37,701 bases of DNA from an uncultured Bacilli bacterium (GCA_947628485.1 CANRAA010000007.1:1-37701); one strand, 5' to 3'. Positions 20,052 to 28,229 are shown, counted from the first letter of the stretch. Notes: a model not told the origin generated them from the sequence alone. Made by a program: numbers and translations.

Positions 20052-20789
20052 TTGTGGAGGATTTGTGTGAAAATAAAGGATTTTGTGGAGAAAATTGGTT
20101 ATAGAAAGTTATCTTTAAGTATTATTGCTATCTTAATTGTGGCTTTAGGAGTATGGGGTATTAAGGGAACTCATGCTTTCTATAGTTATTCATCGGGACC
20201 TATTCAAATATTTAATAGTAAAGTAGGAAACTTTGCGGGTAAAGGAGATACTAGCCCTTTAACAGGTAGAACAACTGATATAAATGTACTATACTATGTT
20301 CAAGATATAACTGATCCTAAAAAGTATTCAGTTATGGTAAAACCTCCATTAGAAATTAAAGGTTTTGATGGTAAAACTGGTTTTACTATAGATCAAGAAA
20401 AGAGTAACTGTATACCAAAGAATGGTGCTAGTTATCCGGCGGATAATGGTAGCAATAATGGATACAAACTTAATGCCGATGGAACAGTTAGAATTACGGT
20501 GACTCAATCATCAGCCAATCAAGTAGTATGTAGATTATATTATACATTTGCCGATGATTTGAATGATGGAATAATTTTATTTGCAATGAAACAAGATGAA
20601 CACGGTAATGTTTCATATAATAATAATAAATATTCTATTGTGTCTGAAATACCAAGTGAATATACTTATAAGGGTTATAAATGTACTGATCAAACCGCAT
20701 CATCTTTTATTAAATATGATGCAAGTACTGGTTTTACATTTACAACAAATAAACCAAATGTCTGTTATGCATACTTTGATAAAAATTAG
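20052..20789 (+). CDS. membrane-anchored extracytoplasmic protein upstream of the DGR target
   Basis: N-terminal TM (LSLSIIAILIVALGVWGIKGTHAF); 8-nt gap to the next ORF, operon-like. Confidence 0.7.
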   Translation: MWRICVKIKDFVEKIGYRKLSLSIIAILIVALGVWGIKGTHAFYSYSSGPIQIFNSKVGNFAGKGDTSPLTGRTTDINVLYYVQDITDPKKYSVMVKPPLEIKGFDGKTGFTIDQEKSNCIPKNGASYPADNGSNNGYKLNADGTVRITVTQSSANQVVCRLYYTFADDLNDGIILFAMKQDEHGNVSYNNNKYSIVSEIPSEYTYKGYKCTDQTASSFIKYDASTGFTFTTNKPNVCYAYFDKN

Positions 20790-20797
20790 GAGGAATT

Positions 20798-22006
20798 ATG
20801 AAGAAAAAAGTATTTAAAAGTGTAATTGGAATATTAATTGTTATTGAAGGGGTATTTTTGTTCTTAAGTTATAAGTCTTATAATAATATTGATAAAGCAA
20901 AAGTTTTAGAAGATGTAAAATTAGCGGATATTTTAAAGGATAAAAAGAAAAGTTTAGCAATTCAAGTTCAAGATAGTAATTATCAATGGCAAGATCAAGG
21001 GACTACAACGGGATGGCCTGATAGTAATCATTATTATTATGGAACCAAATGTACTGATGAAACAGGAAAAGAAACAGCAAATACTAAACAAATAGTCCAA
21101 TTTGATGATACAACTAATACAGCCACAATTACGACTAAAGAAACGGTATATTGTACAATATACTTTGCTTATAAAAAAGATGCTTTAAGCTTAATGCAAG
21201 CAACAACTGATGGAAATCATTTAAAGACAATAAGTGGTGATGATAAATTAATAAGATACATAGGAAAATATAGCGAAATAACAAAAAATTATGTTTGTTT
21301 TGGAACAAGTAATATAGAAGATTGTAAAAAAGATAAAGATAAATATATGTATCGAATAATAGGAATACAAGCCCAAGATGATGATACGGTTGAATTAAAA
21401 CAAAATCAATTAAAAATAATCAAAGCCACCCCTAAAATAAATAATAGTATTAAAACCATAGCATGGTCAGAAAATTATAGTACGGATATAAATTGGGATA
21501 ATACAAACAATACAGTAAGAAAATATTTAAATGATGGAACAAGTGGTTTTTTAAAAACAATTAATGATATGGGAGGAAGTTGGAGCAATTTAATAAGTGA
21601 TCCGAAATGGTATATAGGAGATGATACAACAGCCACAACAGCAACAGGAATATCAAGCGAAAAAAATAAGCAAACAACAAATAAATATAAAGTAGGTTTA
21701 ATGTACGCAAGTGATTATTATAACTCATGGACATACACATCAAATACCGAAAGTTGGTTGCATATAATACACGGAACAAGTAGTAGCAGTTCAGCATATA
21801 GTAGTACCTACGAATGGACAATGACTAGGTATGGCTACAACAGCGATTACACTGCGTGGGGTGTGAATACGAGCGGCTCCTTGCGCTTTGACGGTGTGTA
21901 CTGGACTACGCCTGCGGTTCGCCCAGTCTTCTATCTATCATCCAATATAAAGTTATCAGGTAGTGGAACAGAATCTAGTCCATTCATAATAACTTTTACG
22001 AGGTGA
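20798..22006 (+). CDS. DGR target protein: membrane anchored, DUF6273-like/CLec-like domain with C-terminal VR1
   Basis: N-terminal TM; YRIIGIQAQDDDTVELKQNQLKIIKATP...; C-terminal RYGYNSDYTAWGVNTSGSLRFDGVYWTTPAVRPVFYLSS matches the adjacent TR. Confidence 0.88.
   Translation: MKKKVFKSVIGILIVIEGVFLFLSYKSYNNIDKAKVLEDVKLADILKDKKKSLAIQVQDSNYQWQDQGTTTGWPDSNHYYYGTKCTDETGKETANTKQIVQFDDTTNTATITTKETVYCTIYFAYKKDALSLMQATTDGNHLKTISGDDKLIRYIGKYSEITKNYVCFGTSNIEDCKKDKDKYMYRIIGIQAQDDDTVELKQNQLKIIKATPKINNSIKTIAWSENYSTDINWDNTNNTVRKYLNDGTSGFLKTINDMGGSWSNLISDPKWYIGDDTTATTATGISSEKNKQTTNKYKVGLMYASDYYNSWTYTSNTESWLHIIHGTSSSSSAYSSTYEWTMTRYGYNSDYTAWGVNTSGSLRFDGVYWTTPAVRPVFYLSSNIKLSGSGTESSPFIITFTR
21826..21934 (+). 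other. DGR variable region VR1
   Basis: Shares TAGGTATGGCT, GCGTGG, GTGAATAC, AGCGGC, GCGGTTCGCCCAG and CTTCTAT with the TR. From GCGTGG to the 3' end, 17 of 19 substitutions in my manual alignment fall at TR adenines. Confidence 0.9.
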
Positions 22007-22097
22007 TAATATATCGCCCAAGGCGGCATTATGGCGCCTAGGCGATTCGCGTTAGCGATTAATTATAAATATAAAATTTAAAACCAATAAAAATGTT

Positions 22098-22138
22098 AAA
22101 AAGTGAAAAAGATTAGACACCACATTTTTCACTTTTTT
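22098..22138 (+). terminator. terminator of the VR1 gene
   Basis: AAAAAGTGAAAAA (22098-22110) / TTTTTCACTTTTT (22125-22137). Confidence 0.85.
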
Positions 22139-22156
22139 AAATTATTAAAAATATTG

Positions 22157-22162
22157 TATAAT
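22157..22162 (+). promoter_or_regulatory. -10 box of the TR RNA
   Basis: TATAAT, 6 nt before the start of the segment conserved in the second copy (AGGTAATCTTGATATA at 22169); weak -35. Confidence 0.5.
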
Positions 22163-22168
22163 ATAGAT

Positions 22169-22430
22169 AGGTAATCTTGATATAATGTTAGGTATGGCTT
22201 AAACAGCAGCAATTATCGGGCGTGGAATGTGAATACAAGCGGCAACTTGAACAATAACAATGTGAACAATACGAATGCGGTTCGCCCAGCCTTCTATGAC
22301 TTGAATGAATATATGGTTAAGACTATATACTAGGGAAGATAGAAGACAAAGATTATCTGGGATAAATTTCCAAACTAAAAACGAGGATGATAAATTTTAC
22401 GAGATTTATCTATTACCTCGTTATTTTTTT
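22169..22430 (+). ncRNA. DGR template RNA containing the TR (22189-22297) and a structured 3' spacer
   Basis: TR core AACTTGAACAATAACAATGTGAACAATACGAAT is AAC/AAT-rich; flanks are duplicated at 23681-23821; 5' AGGTAAT (22169-22175) is complementary to 3' ATTACCT (22412-22418); ends at a T-tract. Confidence 0.75.
22380..22430 (+). terminator. terminator of the TR RNA
   Basis: AACGAGG (22380-22386) / CCTCGTT (22416-22422) and inner GATAAAT / ATTTATC, then ATTTTTTT. Confidence 0.8.
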
Positions 22431-22603
22431 GATTTTTACAACAAATGTGTTCTTTTTTAAAAGAAATTTCGCGAAAAAAAAGGAAATCAGAGATTTTTTT
22501 ACAATAATATAAGTGAAGGGAGGAAAAATAGCACCTTAAATTTTAATAGTAAAAAAAGAATAAAAAATGGTTAATTAGTTGAGTAAAAGAAGGAGGAGAT
22601 TTA

Positions 22604-23488
22604 ATGCTAGCAGAAAAAATAGAAAATGAATTAGTAGAACAAAATGGAGAAAATAAAAAAGTTGATTTTTATCATTTAAAATATGATAGAGTATTTAAAA
22701 AAGTAGTAGATGTTAATCCAGAAGTATTAGAGAAAGTACTAACCGATATTTTAGAGGAAGAAGTAAAGATAATTAGTTTTGTACCTACAGAACTTCCTAT
22801 TAAGAATGTAAAGAGTAAAGTAAATACATTAGATATTTTAGTTAAGACTAAAGATAACCAAATTTTAAATATTGAGCTTAACACAAATTTTGATAAAGTA
22901 ACTAAAGAAAGAAATCTAGTATATTATACAACTTTGTATTCGCAAAAGAAATTAAGAGGAGAATATATTGAAGATATTGATGAAAAATTAGAAGTATTAC
23001 ATATCGATATTAATTTTAATGAGAGTAAAAAAGAAGAAGAAAAGAAAGTATTTTATGTGCAAAACGAGAAAGGAATAAAATACAGCGAAAGCTTTAAAAT
23101 TATCACCGTAAACATTGCTAAGTACAAGCATATGTGGTATGATAAAAACATAAAAGGTGATAAAACTCACATTTATTTAGTAATGTTAGATGCTAATAAA
23201 GAGGAGTTAAGAAAGTTAGCTAAAGTGGATAAGTTAGTTAAGGGAGTGGATGAAGAAGTGGAAAAACTAAATTCTGATGAAGTATTTATAAAAGAAATCA
23301 GTAGAGAAGAAGAAATGAAGATAAGAGAACAAATGCGAGTTAAAATGGCCAAAAAAGAAGGCATTGAAGAAGGAAAAACAAATAAAGCTAATGCTATTGC
23401 TAAGAATATGCTTGAATCAGGAGAAAGAGAAGAAAAAATATTAAAGTATACGGGATTATCTAAAGAAGAATTAGAAAAATTAAAATAA
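22604..23488 (+). CDS. Rpn/PD-(D/E)XK nuclease-family transposase-like protein
   Basis: YDRVFKKVVDVNPEVLEKVLTDILEEEVKIISFVPTELP..., VNTLDILVKTKDNQILNIELNTNF (D...ExN nuclease-like motif), C-terminal EGIEEGKTNKANAIAKNMLESGEREEKILKYTGLSKEELEKLK. Confidence 0.85.
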   Translation: MLAEKIENELVEQNGENKKVDFYHLKYDRVFKKVVDVNPEVLEKVLTDILEEEVKIISFVPTELPIKNVKSKVNTLDILVKTKDNQILNIELNTNFDKVTKERNLVYYTTLYSQKKLRGEYIEDIDEKLEVLHIDINFNESKKEEEKKVFYVQNEKGIKYSESFKIITVNIAKYKHMWYDKNIKGDKTHIYLVMLDANKEELRKLAKVDKLVKGVDEEVEKLNSDEVFIKEISREEEMKIREQMRVKMAKKEGIEEGKTNKANAIAKNMLESGEREEKILKYTGLSKEELEKLK

Positions 23489-23546
23489 GTTATATAAAAA
23501 CAGTGATAGTGCTAATATAAAAATGTAATATTTGGTCCATATAATT

Positions 23547-23570
23547 ATGTAGGAAATCCTACATTTTTTT
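23547..23570 (+). terminator. terminator after the Rpn-like gene
   Basis: ATGTAGG AAAT CCTACAT TTTTTTC. Confidence 0.75.
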
Positions 23571-23680
23571 CTTACATTTTTATAGTACCATTAACAGAAG
23601 CTAAAGTGAAAAGAAAAAATGAGAAAGAAAAAAGAATGGATGTAGGTAGTTGTCGAAACTACAAAAGGTGACATTACAAA

Positions 23681-23821
23681 TAGGTAATCTTGATATAGGT
23701 GATAGTAGGTATGGCTATATACTAGGGAAGATGCGAAGACAAAGATTATTTAGGATTTTATCCAAACTAAAAACGGAGATAATAAGTTTTACGAGACTAA
23801 TCTATTACCTCGTTATTTTTT
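23681..23821 (+). repeat. second copy of the TR-RNA flanks lacking the TR core
   Basis: TAGGTAATCTTGATATA...TAGGTATGGCT|ATATACTAGGGAAGAT.GAAGACAAAGATTAT...CCAAACTAAAAACG...TTTTACGAGA...ATCTATTACCTCGTTATTTTTT matches 22168-22199 + 22325-22430. Confidence 0.9.
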
Positions 23822-23959
23822 CTCGCAAAAAGAGAATTTAAAAATTTTATATTTAAAGATTAGAAAAATAATGTTATAATCATCTTAAGAGTAGGTAGGT
23901 GATGAAGTTATAAATAAAATTATGAGAAATGCGACAAAGTAAAAAAGGAGTGGTGAAAA

Positions 23960-24340
23960 ATTAAAAACGACGTAGTTGAACTAAGACGTTCCGGCAAATT
24001 TTATAATGTCTTTGGAGATGATGCGATTGTCATTCATTATATTACCGGTTATAAAATTGTGGCGGAAAAAGGTGGGGTCGGATTTCCGGAAACTGCCTAT
24101 AACAAAGTTATAAATGCTTTACTAGACAATGAAATATCTTATGTTGTTTATGAGAAAAACGAGAAAAAAGATGAAAAAAATTTTAAAAAAATTAATAATT
24201 ACAAAAATATTCTTAAAAAAGGAATTAGCGAATTATCTATTGAAGAAAGGTTTCAAAAAATAGAAACCGCTATTCGGAAACTTAATGCTAAAGAACTAGA
24301 CCATATACTTGAAGTAATTGAAGATGCAATATCGAACTGA
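23960..24340 (+). CDS. MutS-domain-I-like DGR accessory protein (MSL-type)
   Basis: In-frame extension upstream of the GTG at 24059: IKNDVVELRRSGKFYNVFGDDAIVIHYITGYKIVAEKGGVGFPETAYNKVINALLDNEISYVVYEK resembles the MutS N-terminal domain; AAGGAG RBS at 23945-23950; ATT start or 1-nt frameshift. Confidence 0.65.
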   Translation: MKNDVVELRRSGKFYNVFGDDAIVIHYITGYKIVAEKGGVGFPETAYNKVINALLDNEISYVVYEKNEKKDEKNFKKINNYKNILKKGISELSIEERFQKIETAIRKLNAKELDHILEVIEDAISN

Positions 24341-24704
24341 AAAATTTTTAATAATTAAAAATATGAAAAAATTCATTTTGGGGTTAGAAACGATGTTAGT
24401 TAATTTTCCTAGAAAAGAATTTTTGACTAAAGATATGATTTATAAAGATGCTTTAAAAGTTTTAGAATTAGTTTTTATTGCTAATGAAATAGAAGATATT
24501 AAAGAAAAAAATCATTTGCAAATAGAAATATTAGCCAAAATTAACATGCTGGATTTTTATTTAGAAAGAGCTTATAAGAAAAAATATATTAATGAAAAAC
24601 AATGTTTAAATAAATCAAATGAACTTGAGGCCATTTCCAAAATGGTTTATAGGTGGATAAAATATAGTATCCAAGAAAGTAAAAGTAATGAAGGAACATT
24701 GTAA
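24318..24704 (+). CDS. avd: Avd-like DGR accessory variability determinant (four-helix bundle)
   Basis: Directly upstream of the RT; LETMLVNFPRKEFLTKDMIYKDALKVLELVFIANEI...ILAKINMLDFYLERAYKKKYINEKQCLNKSNELEAISKMVYRWIKY. True start may be the internal ATG at 24363. Confidence 0.8.
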   Translation: MKMQYRTEKFLIIKNMKKFILGLETMLVNFPRKEFLTKDMIYKDALKVLELVFIANEIEDIKEKNHLQIEILAKINMLDFYLERAYKKKYINEKQCLNKSNELEAISKMVYRWIKYSIQESKSNEGTL

Positions 24705-25812
24705 TTTAGATACCATTTTAAATTTATATGAAAAAGAAATATCTAAAAATGTCAAAAACAAACATAAAGTATATATGTTTGAAAAGAACAAATTTCAAAA
24801 TTTAAATCATATAATAAGAGTCCTTCAAACAGGGAATTATGATGGAGGAAAATATAATATCTTTTTAATTAAAGAACCTAAGCATCGAATAGTTATGGCT
24901 TTAAGTATCACGGATAAAATTATTAATCATTTTGTAGCGAGATATGTTTTAGAGGTAAAGCTATCTAAATATTTAGATGACCGAAATATTGCGACCCGTA
25001 AAGGTATGGGTACGGATTATGGAATTAAAATGGTTAAAAAATTTTTAGAGAAAAACAAAAAATATGAAACTTTTTATATTTTAAAACTAGACATAAGCAA
25101 ATATTTTTATTCTATAGATCATGAAGTTTTAATGAGTCTTGTTAAAGATAAGTTATCAAAAGAAGAATATGACTTTTTAAAAATAATTATTGATAGTACC
25201 AATGAAGAATATATAAATAAAATTATTAAAACGATTAAAACAAATTATATAAAGAAACACCCACAGTTTAAAAAAGAAATTGATAGTCTACCTTATTATG
25301 AGTATGGTAAAGGATTACCTATTGGAAATATGACTAGTCAATTTTTATCTATTTTTTATTTATATGAATTAGACCATTATATTGTGCATAATTTACATAT
25401 TAAATATTATGTGCGTTATATGGATGATTTTGTTTTAATTCATCATGATAAGAAAGTCTTAGAAAATGCTTTAAAAGAAATTGAAACTATTTTAAATACT
25501 AAGTATAAATTAAAATTAAATAGTAAAAAGACCAAAATAGTAAAAAATAACGAAGGGTTTGTTTTCTTAGGATACAATTATAAAGTAATAGGTAAGAAGA
25601 CAATTGTTAGATTAAGAAGAGAAGCCTATGAAAAAACGAAAAAGCGAGTTAAAAGAACTTATTATATGTATGAACATGGTTTTATCTCTTTTAATGAAGC
25701 TTTTTGCTCGATAATGAGTTATTGGTACAATCGGAAATATGGAAGTCAAATGAAAGTTAGAAGGGCAATCAATAAATATTGGTTTGAAAGGGTTCATGGC
25801 ATACCAAAATAG
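24688..25812 (+). CDS. DGR reverse transcriptase
   Basis: LPIGNMTSQFLSIFYLYELDHYI (GxxxSQ, typical of DGR RTs), YYVRYMDDFVLI, LKLNSKKTKIV...FLGYNYK. Confidence 0.95.
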   Translation: MKEHCNLDTILNLYEKEISKNVKNKHKVYMFEKNKFQNLNHIIRVLQTGNYDGGKYNIFLIKEPKHRIVMALSITDKIINHFVARYVLEVKLSKYLDDRNIATRKGMGTDYGIKMVKKFLEKNKKYETFYILKLDISKYFYSIDHEVLMSLVKDKLSKEEYDFLKIIIDSTNEEYINKIIKTIKTNYIKKHPQFKKEIDSLPYYEYGKGLPIGNMTSQFLSIFYLYELDHYIVHNLHIKYYVRYMDDFVLIHHDKKVLENALKEIETILNTKYKLKLNSKKTKIVKNNEGFVFLGYNYKVIGKKTIVRLRREAYEKTKKRVKRTYYMYEHGFISFNEAFCSIMSYWYNRKYGSQMKVRRAINKYWFERVHGIPK

Positions 25813-26083
25813 ATACATTTTTATTAAAAGAACTTATCCCAAGACCATTGTATTATTTCAAAAAGATAATAGGTATATTGGTTATAAAGAAGATAAAGAA
25901 TTATTAAGATTTTTAAAATTTCGCAAATTAAAAGATTTAGAACGTTTAAAAATAAATTATATTATTGTAAGAAATATGGAAATAATAGACCATCAAGAAT
26001 ATGAAAATAATATGTATAATATCTATTATTTAAGATTTAGATTAACTAATTTAATTAATTCTTGGAAAGATTTAATAAATTAA
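25796..26083 (+). CDS. small ORF overlapping the RT 3' end, possible DGR-associated protein
   Basis: MAYQNRYIFIKRTYPKTIVLFQKDNRYIGYKEDKELLRFLKF...; overlaps the RT stop. Confidence 0.65.
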   Translation: MAYQNRYIFIKRTYPKTIVLFQKDNRYIGYKEDKELLRFLKFRKLKDLERLKINYIIVRNMEIIDHQEYENNMYNIYYLRFRLTNLINSWKDLIN

Positions 26084-26179
26084 ATTTTTATTATGGTTAA
26101 AAGTTTCGGTATTCTAAACATTTATTTATAGTTTACATAGGCATTTACAAATGCAATACAGATGCAATACAAATTCATC

Positions 26180-27295
26180 TTACTTATTAATTGGTTTATT
26201 ATGAAGTTCAAATTCTAAAGTCTTATTTTTACTTACTAAATCATATATGGCGGCACATTTGAGTTCATAAGTATAGGTAAGAGAGTCTTTTAAGGAAGTA
26301 AGGGAAATATCTATTTCCTTTTTTATTTTATTTAAATATTTTTTACCATTATTATTAAAACCTAAAACTTTAATGTATTCTAAATTTAAATTTTTAATAT
26401 CTTCTTTTTTAAGACCCATTAAAATATGAATAAACATTCTTCTTAAACGATTGTAAGTATATCTTTTAGATTTAGTTTTATTAATTAAATCATTCATATT
26501 AAAACAGTCATAAATGATTTTTTTAAGACGATTTTGGATTCCTTCTTCGACATCTAAATAGGCATCTAAATTATCGTCAGTAATAATTTTATATTTTAAG
26601 TAAGGAAATAAATTATCTAAACTTAAATTTTCTAAATATTTTAAAGTAATTTTAGGAACCATTTTTTTAATACTTTTATTATTCTTTATTCTTTCTCTAA
26701 TATTGGAGGCACTCACAATATCACTATTTAAAGTGGTATCTTTATAATCATTGGTTCTTTTAATCGTTATAGGTTTAATATGATAATTATTTTCTTTGAT
26801 GGCTTTAACATAAGAAATACCTAGTAAATCATTGGGGGTAAAATCAAAATCGATCTTTAAGGCTTTGGCAAGAGCCGTGGGATAGTTTAGTCCTTTATCT
26901 AAATAACTTTTAACTAATGAGTTATATTCTTCTTGATTATTTAGGGTATAATCGGCAATTTTTTCTAATTTTTGAGTATCATTAGATTCACTCCCAAAAA
27001 TAACATAATCACATTTAAAACTCTCTAACAAATGCACAGAAACACTCGCAAATTTATCGGCACTTTGGCATCCAAAAACAAAAGGTAATTCTAATACAAT
27101 ATCGATGTTATTTTCCAAAGCAATCTTCGTTTTATTTTCCTTTGATAGCAAAGAAATTTCGCCCCGTTCTAAAAAGTAACCATTTAAAACTAAAATGATT
27201 AAAGATTCCGGAAACATTTCTTTAATTTTTTGTAAATGATAAAGATGTCCATTGTGAAAAGGATTATATTCACAAATAATACCAATAATATTCAT
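26180..27295 (-). CDS. tmcAL: tRNA(Met) cytidine acetate ligase (YlbM/TmcAL family)
   Basis: MNIIGIICEYNPFHNGHLYHLQKIKE; DIVLELPFVFGCQSADKFA; VSASNIRERI. Confidence 0.93.
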   Translation of the reverse strand: MNIIGIICEYNPFHNGHLYHLQKIKEMFPESLIILVLNGYFLERGEISLLSKENKTKIALENNIDIVLELPFVFGCQSADKFASVSVHLLESFKCDYVIFGSESNDTQKLEKIADYTLNNQEEYNSLVKSYLDKGLNYPTALAKALKIDFDFTPNDLLGISYVKAIKENNYHIKPITIKRTNDYKDTTLNSDIVSASNIRERIKNNKSIKKMVPKITLKYLENLSLDNLFPYLKYKIITDDNLDAYLDVEEGIQNRLKKIIYDCFNMNDLINKTKSKRYTYNRLRRMFIHILMGLKKEDIKNLNLEYIKVLGFNNNGKKYLNKIKKEIDISLTSLKDSLTYTYELKCAAIYDLVSKNKTLEFELHNKPINK

Positions 27296-27377
27296 AATAA
27301 ATCACTCTCTTAATATAACAATTCTCTTTTTAAATGTCAATTTATTTGCTATACTAATTACAAATGAGGAAGGTATT

Positions 27378-28229
27378 ATGATTATATGCGTTGTAGGCCC
27401 AACGGGCGTTGGAAAAACCAAATTAAGTGTTATGCTGGCTAAAAAATATAAGGCTAAAGTTGTAGGATGTGATGCGACCCAAATATATAAACATCTTGAT
27501 ATTGGGAGTGCCAAAGTAACAGAAGAAGAAAAAGAAGGAGTAGAACATCTTTTAATTGATATTAAAGAACCTAACGAAGACTATAGTGTTTGTGATTATC
27601 AAAAAGATTTAAGAACCATCTTAGAGGAAAATAAGAATCGCAATATCGTTATTGTCGGAGGAACGGGTCTATATTTAAAAAGTGCTTTATATGATTATGA
27701 ATTTAGTGAAATGGAAGATAATAATTATGATGAGTATTCTAATGAAGAGTTATATAAAATGTGTTTAGATATTAATCCTAATTTAAATATTCATCAAAAT
27801 AATCGCAGAAGACTAGAAAACTTTTTAAATCGAAAAAATAAAAATCCTAAAGAACCAGTCTTATTATACGATGCTTTATTTATTGGTTTAACTACGGATA
27901 GAGAAGTATTGTATGAAAGAATTAACAAAAGAGTAGATGAGATGGTTCAAAATGGTTTAGTGGAAGAAGTACAAAGTTTATATCAAAAATATGGTCTTAC
28001 GAGTATCTTAAGTCGGGCTATTGGCTATAAAGAGATTATTAAGTATTTAGATAAAGAAATATCTTTAGAAGAGGCTATTGAGTTAATTAAAAAGAACTCC
28101 CGTCATTATGCTAAAAGACAATATACTTGGTTTAATAATCAAATGCATATAACTTGGTTTAATACTAACTTTAATGATTTTAATAAAACTTATGAAGAAG
28201 TAGTAGAGTATATCGAAAAAAATAAATAA
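27378..28229 (+). CDS. miaA: tRNA dimethylallyltransferase MiaA
   Basis: VVGPTGVGKTKLSVMLAKKY; GCDATQIYKHLDIGSAK; RHYAKRQYTWFNN. Confidence 0.96.
   Translation: MIICVVGPTGVGKTKLSVMLAKKYKAKVVGCDATQIYKHLDIGSAKVTEEEKEGVEHLLIDIKEPNEDYSVCDYQKDLRTILEENKNRNIVIVGGTGLYLKSALYDYEFSEMEDNNYDEYSNEELYKMCLDINPNLNIHQNNRRRLENFLNRKNKNPKEPVLLYDALFIGLTTDREVLYERINKRVDEMVQNGLVEEVQSLYQKYGLTSILSRAIGYKEIIKYLDKEISLEEAIELIKKNSRHYAKRQYTWFNNQMHITWFNTNFNDFNKTYEEVVEYIEKNK

Noticed and set aside
22189-22330. Open frame through the TR (RYGLNSSNYRAWNVNTSGNLNNNNVNN...)
   Set aside because: It mirrors the VR coding frame as expected for a template; no start or RBS, so not a gene.
22604-23488. Rpn-like gene considered as a complete insertion sequence
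   Set aside because: No clear terminal inverted repeats or target-site duplication seen at the gene borders; only the scaffold direct repeats flank it.
23650-23841. 63-aa ORF over the second TR scaffold
   Set aside because: It lies on a sequence duplicated from the non-coding TR RNA, with no convincing protein features; more likely RNA or scaffold sequence.
24688-25812. RT considered as a group II intron or retron RT
   Set aside because: The GxxxSQ motif, Avd-like neighbour and adenine-biased TR/VR pair favour a DGR; no intron domain V or msr/msd structure recognised.
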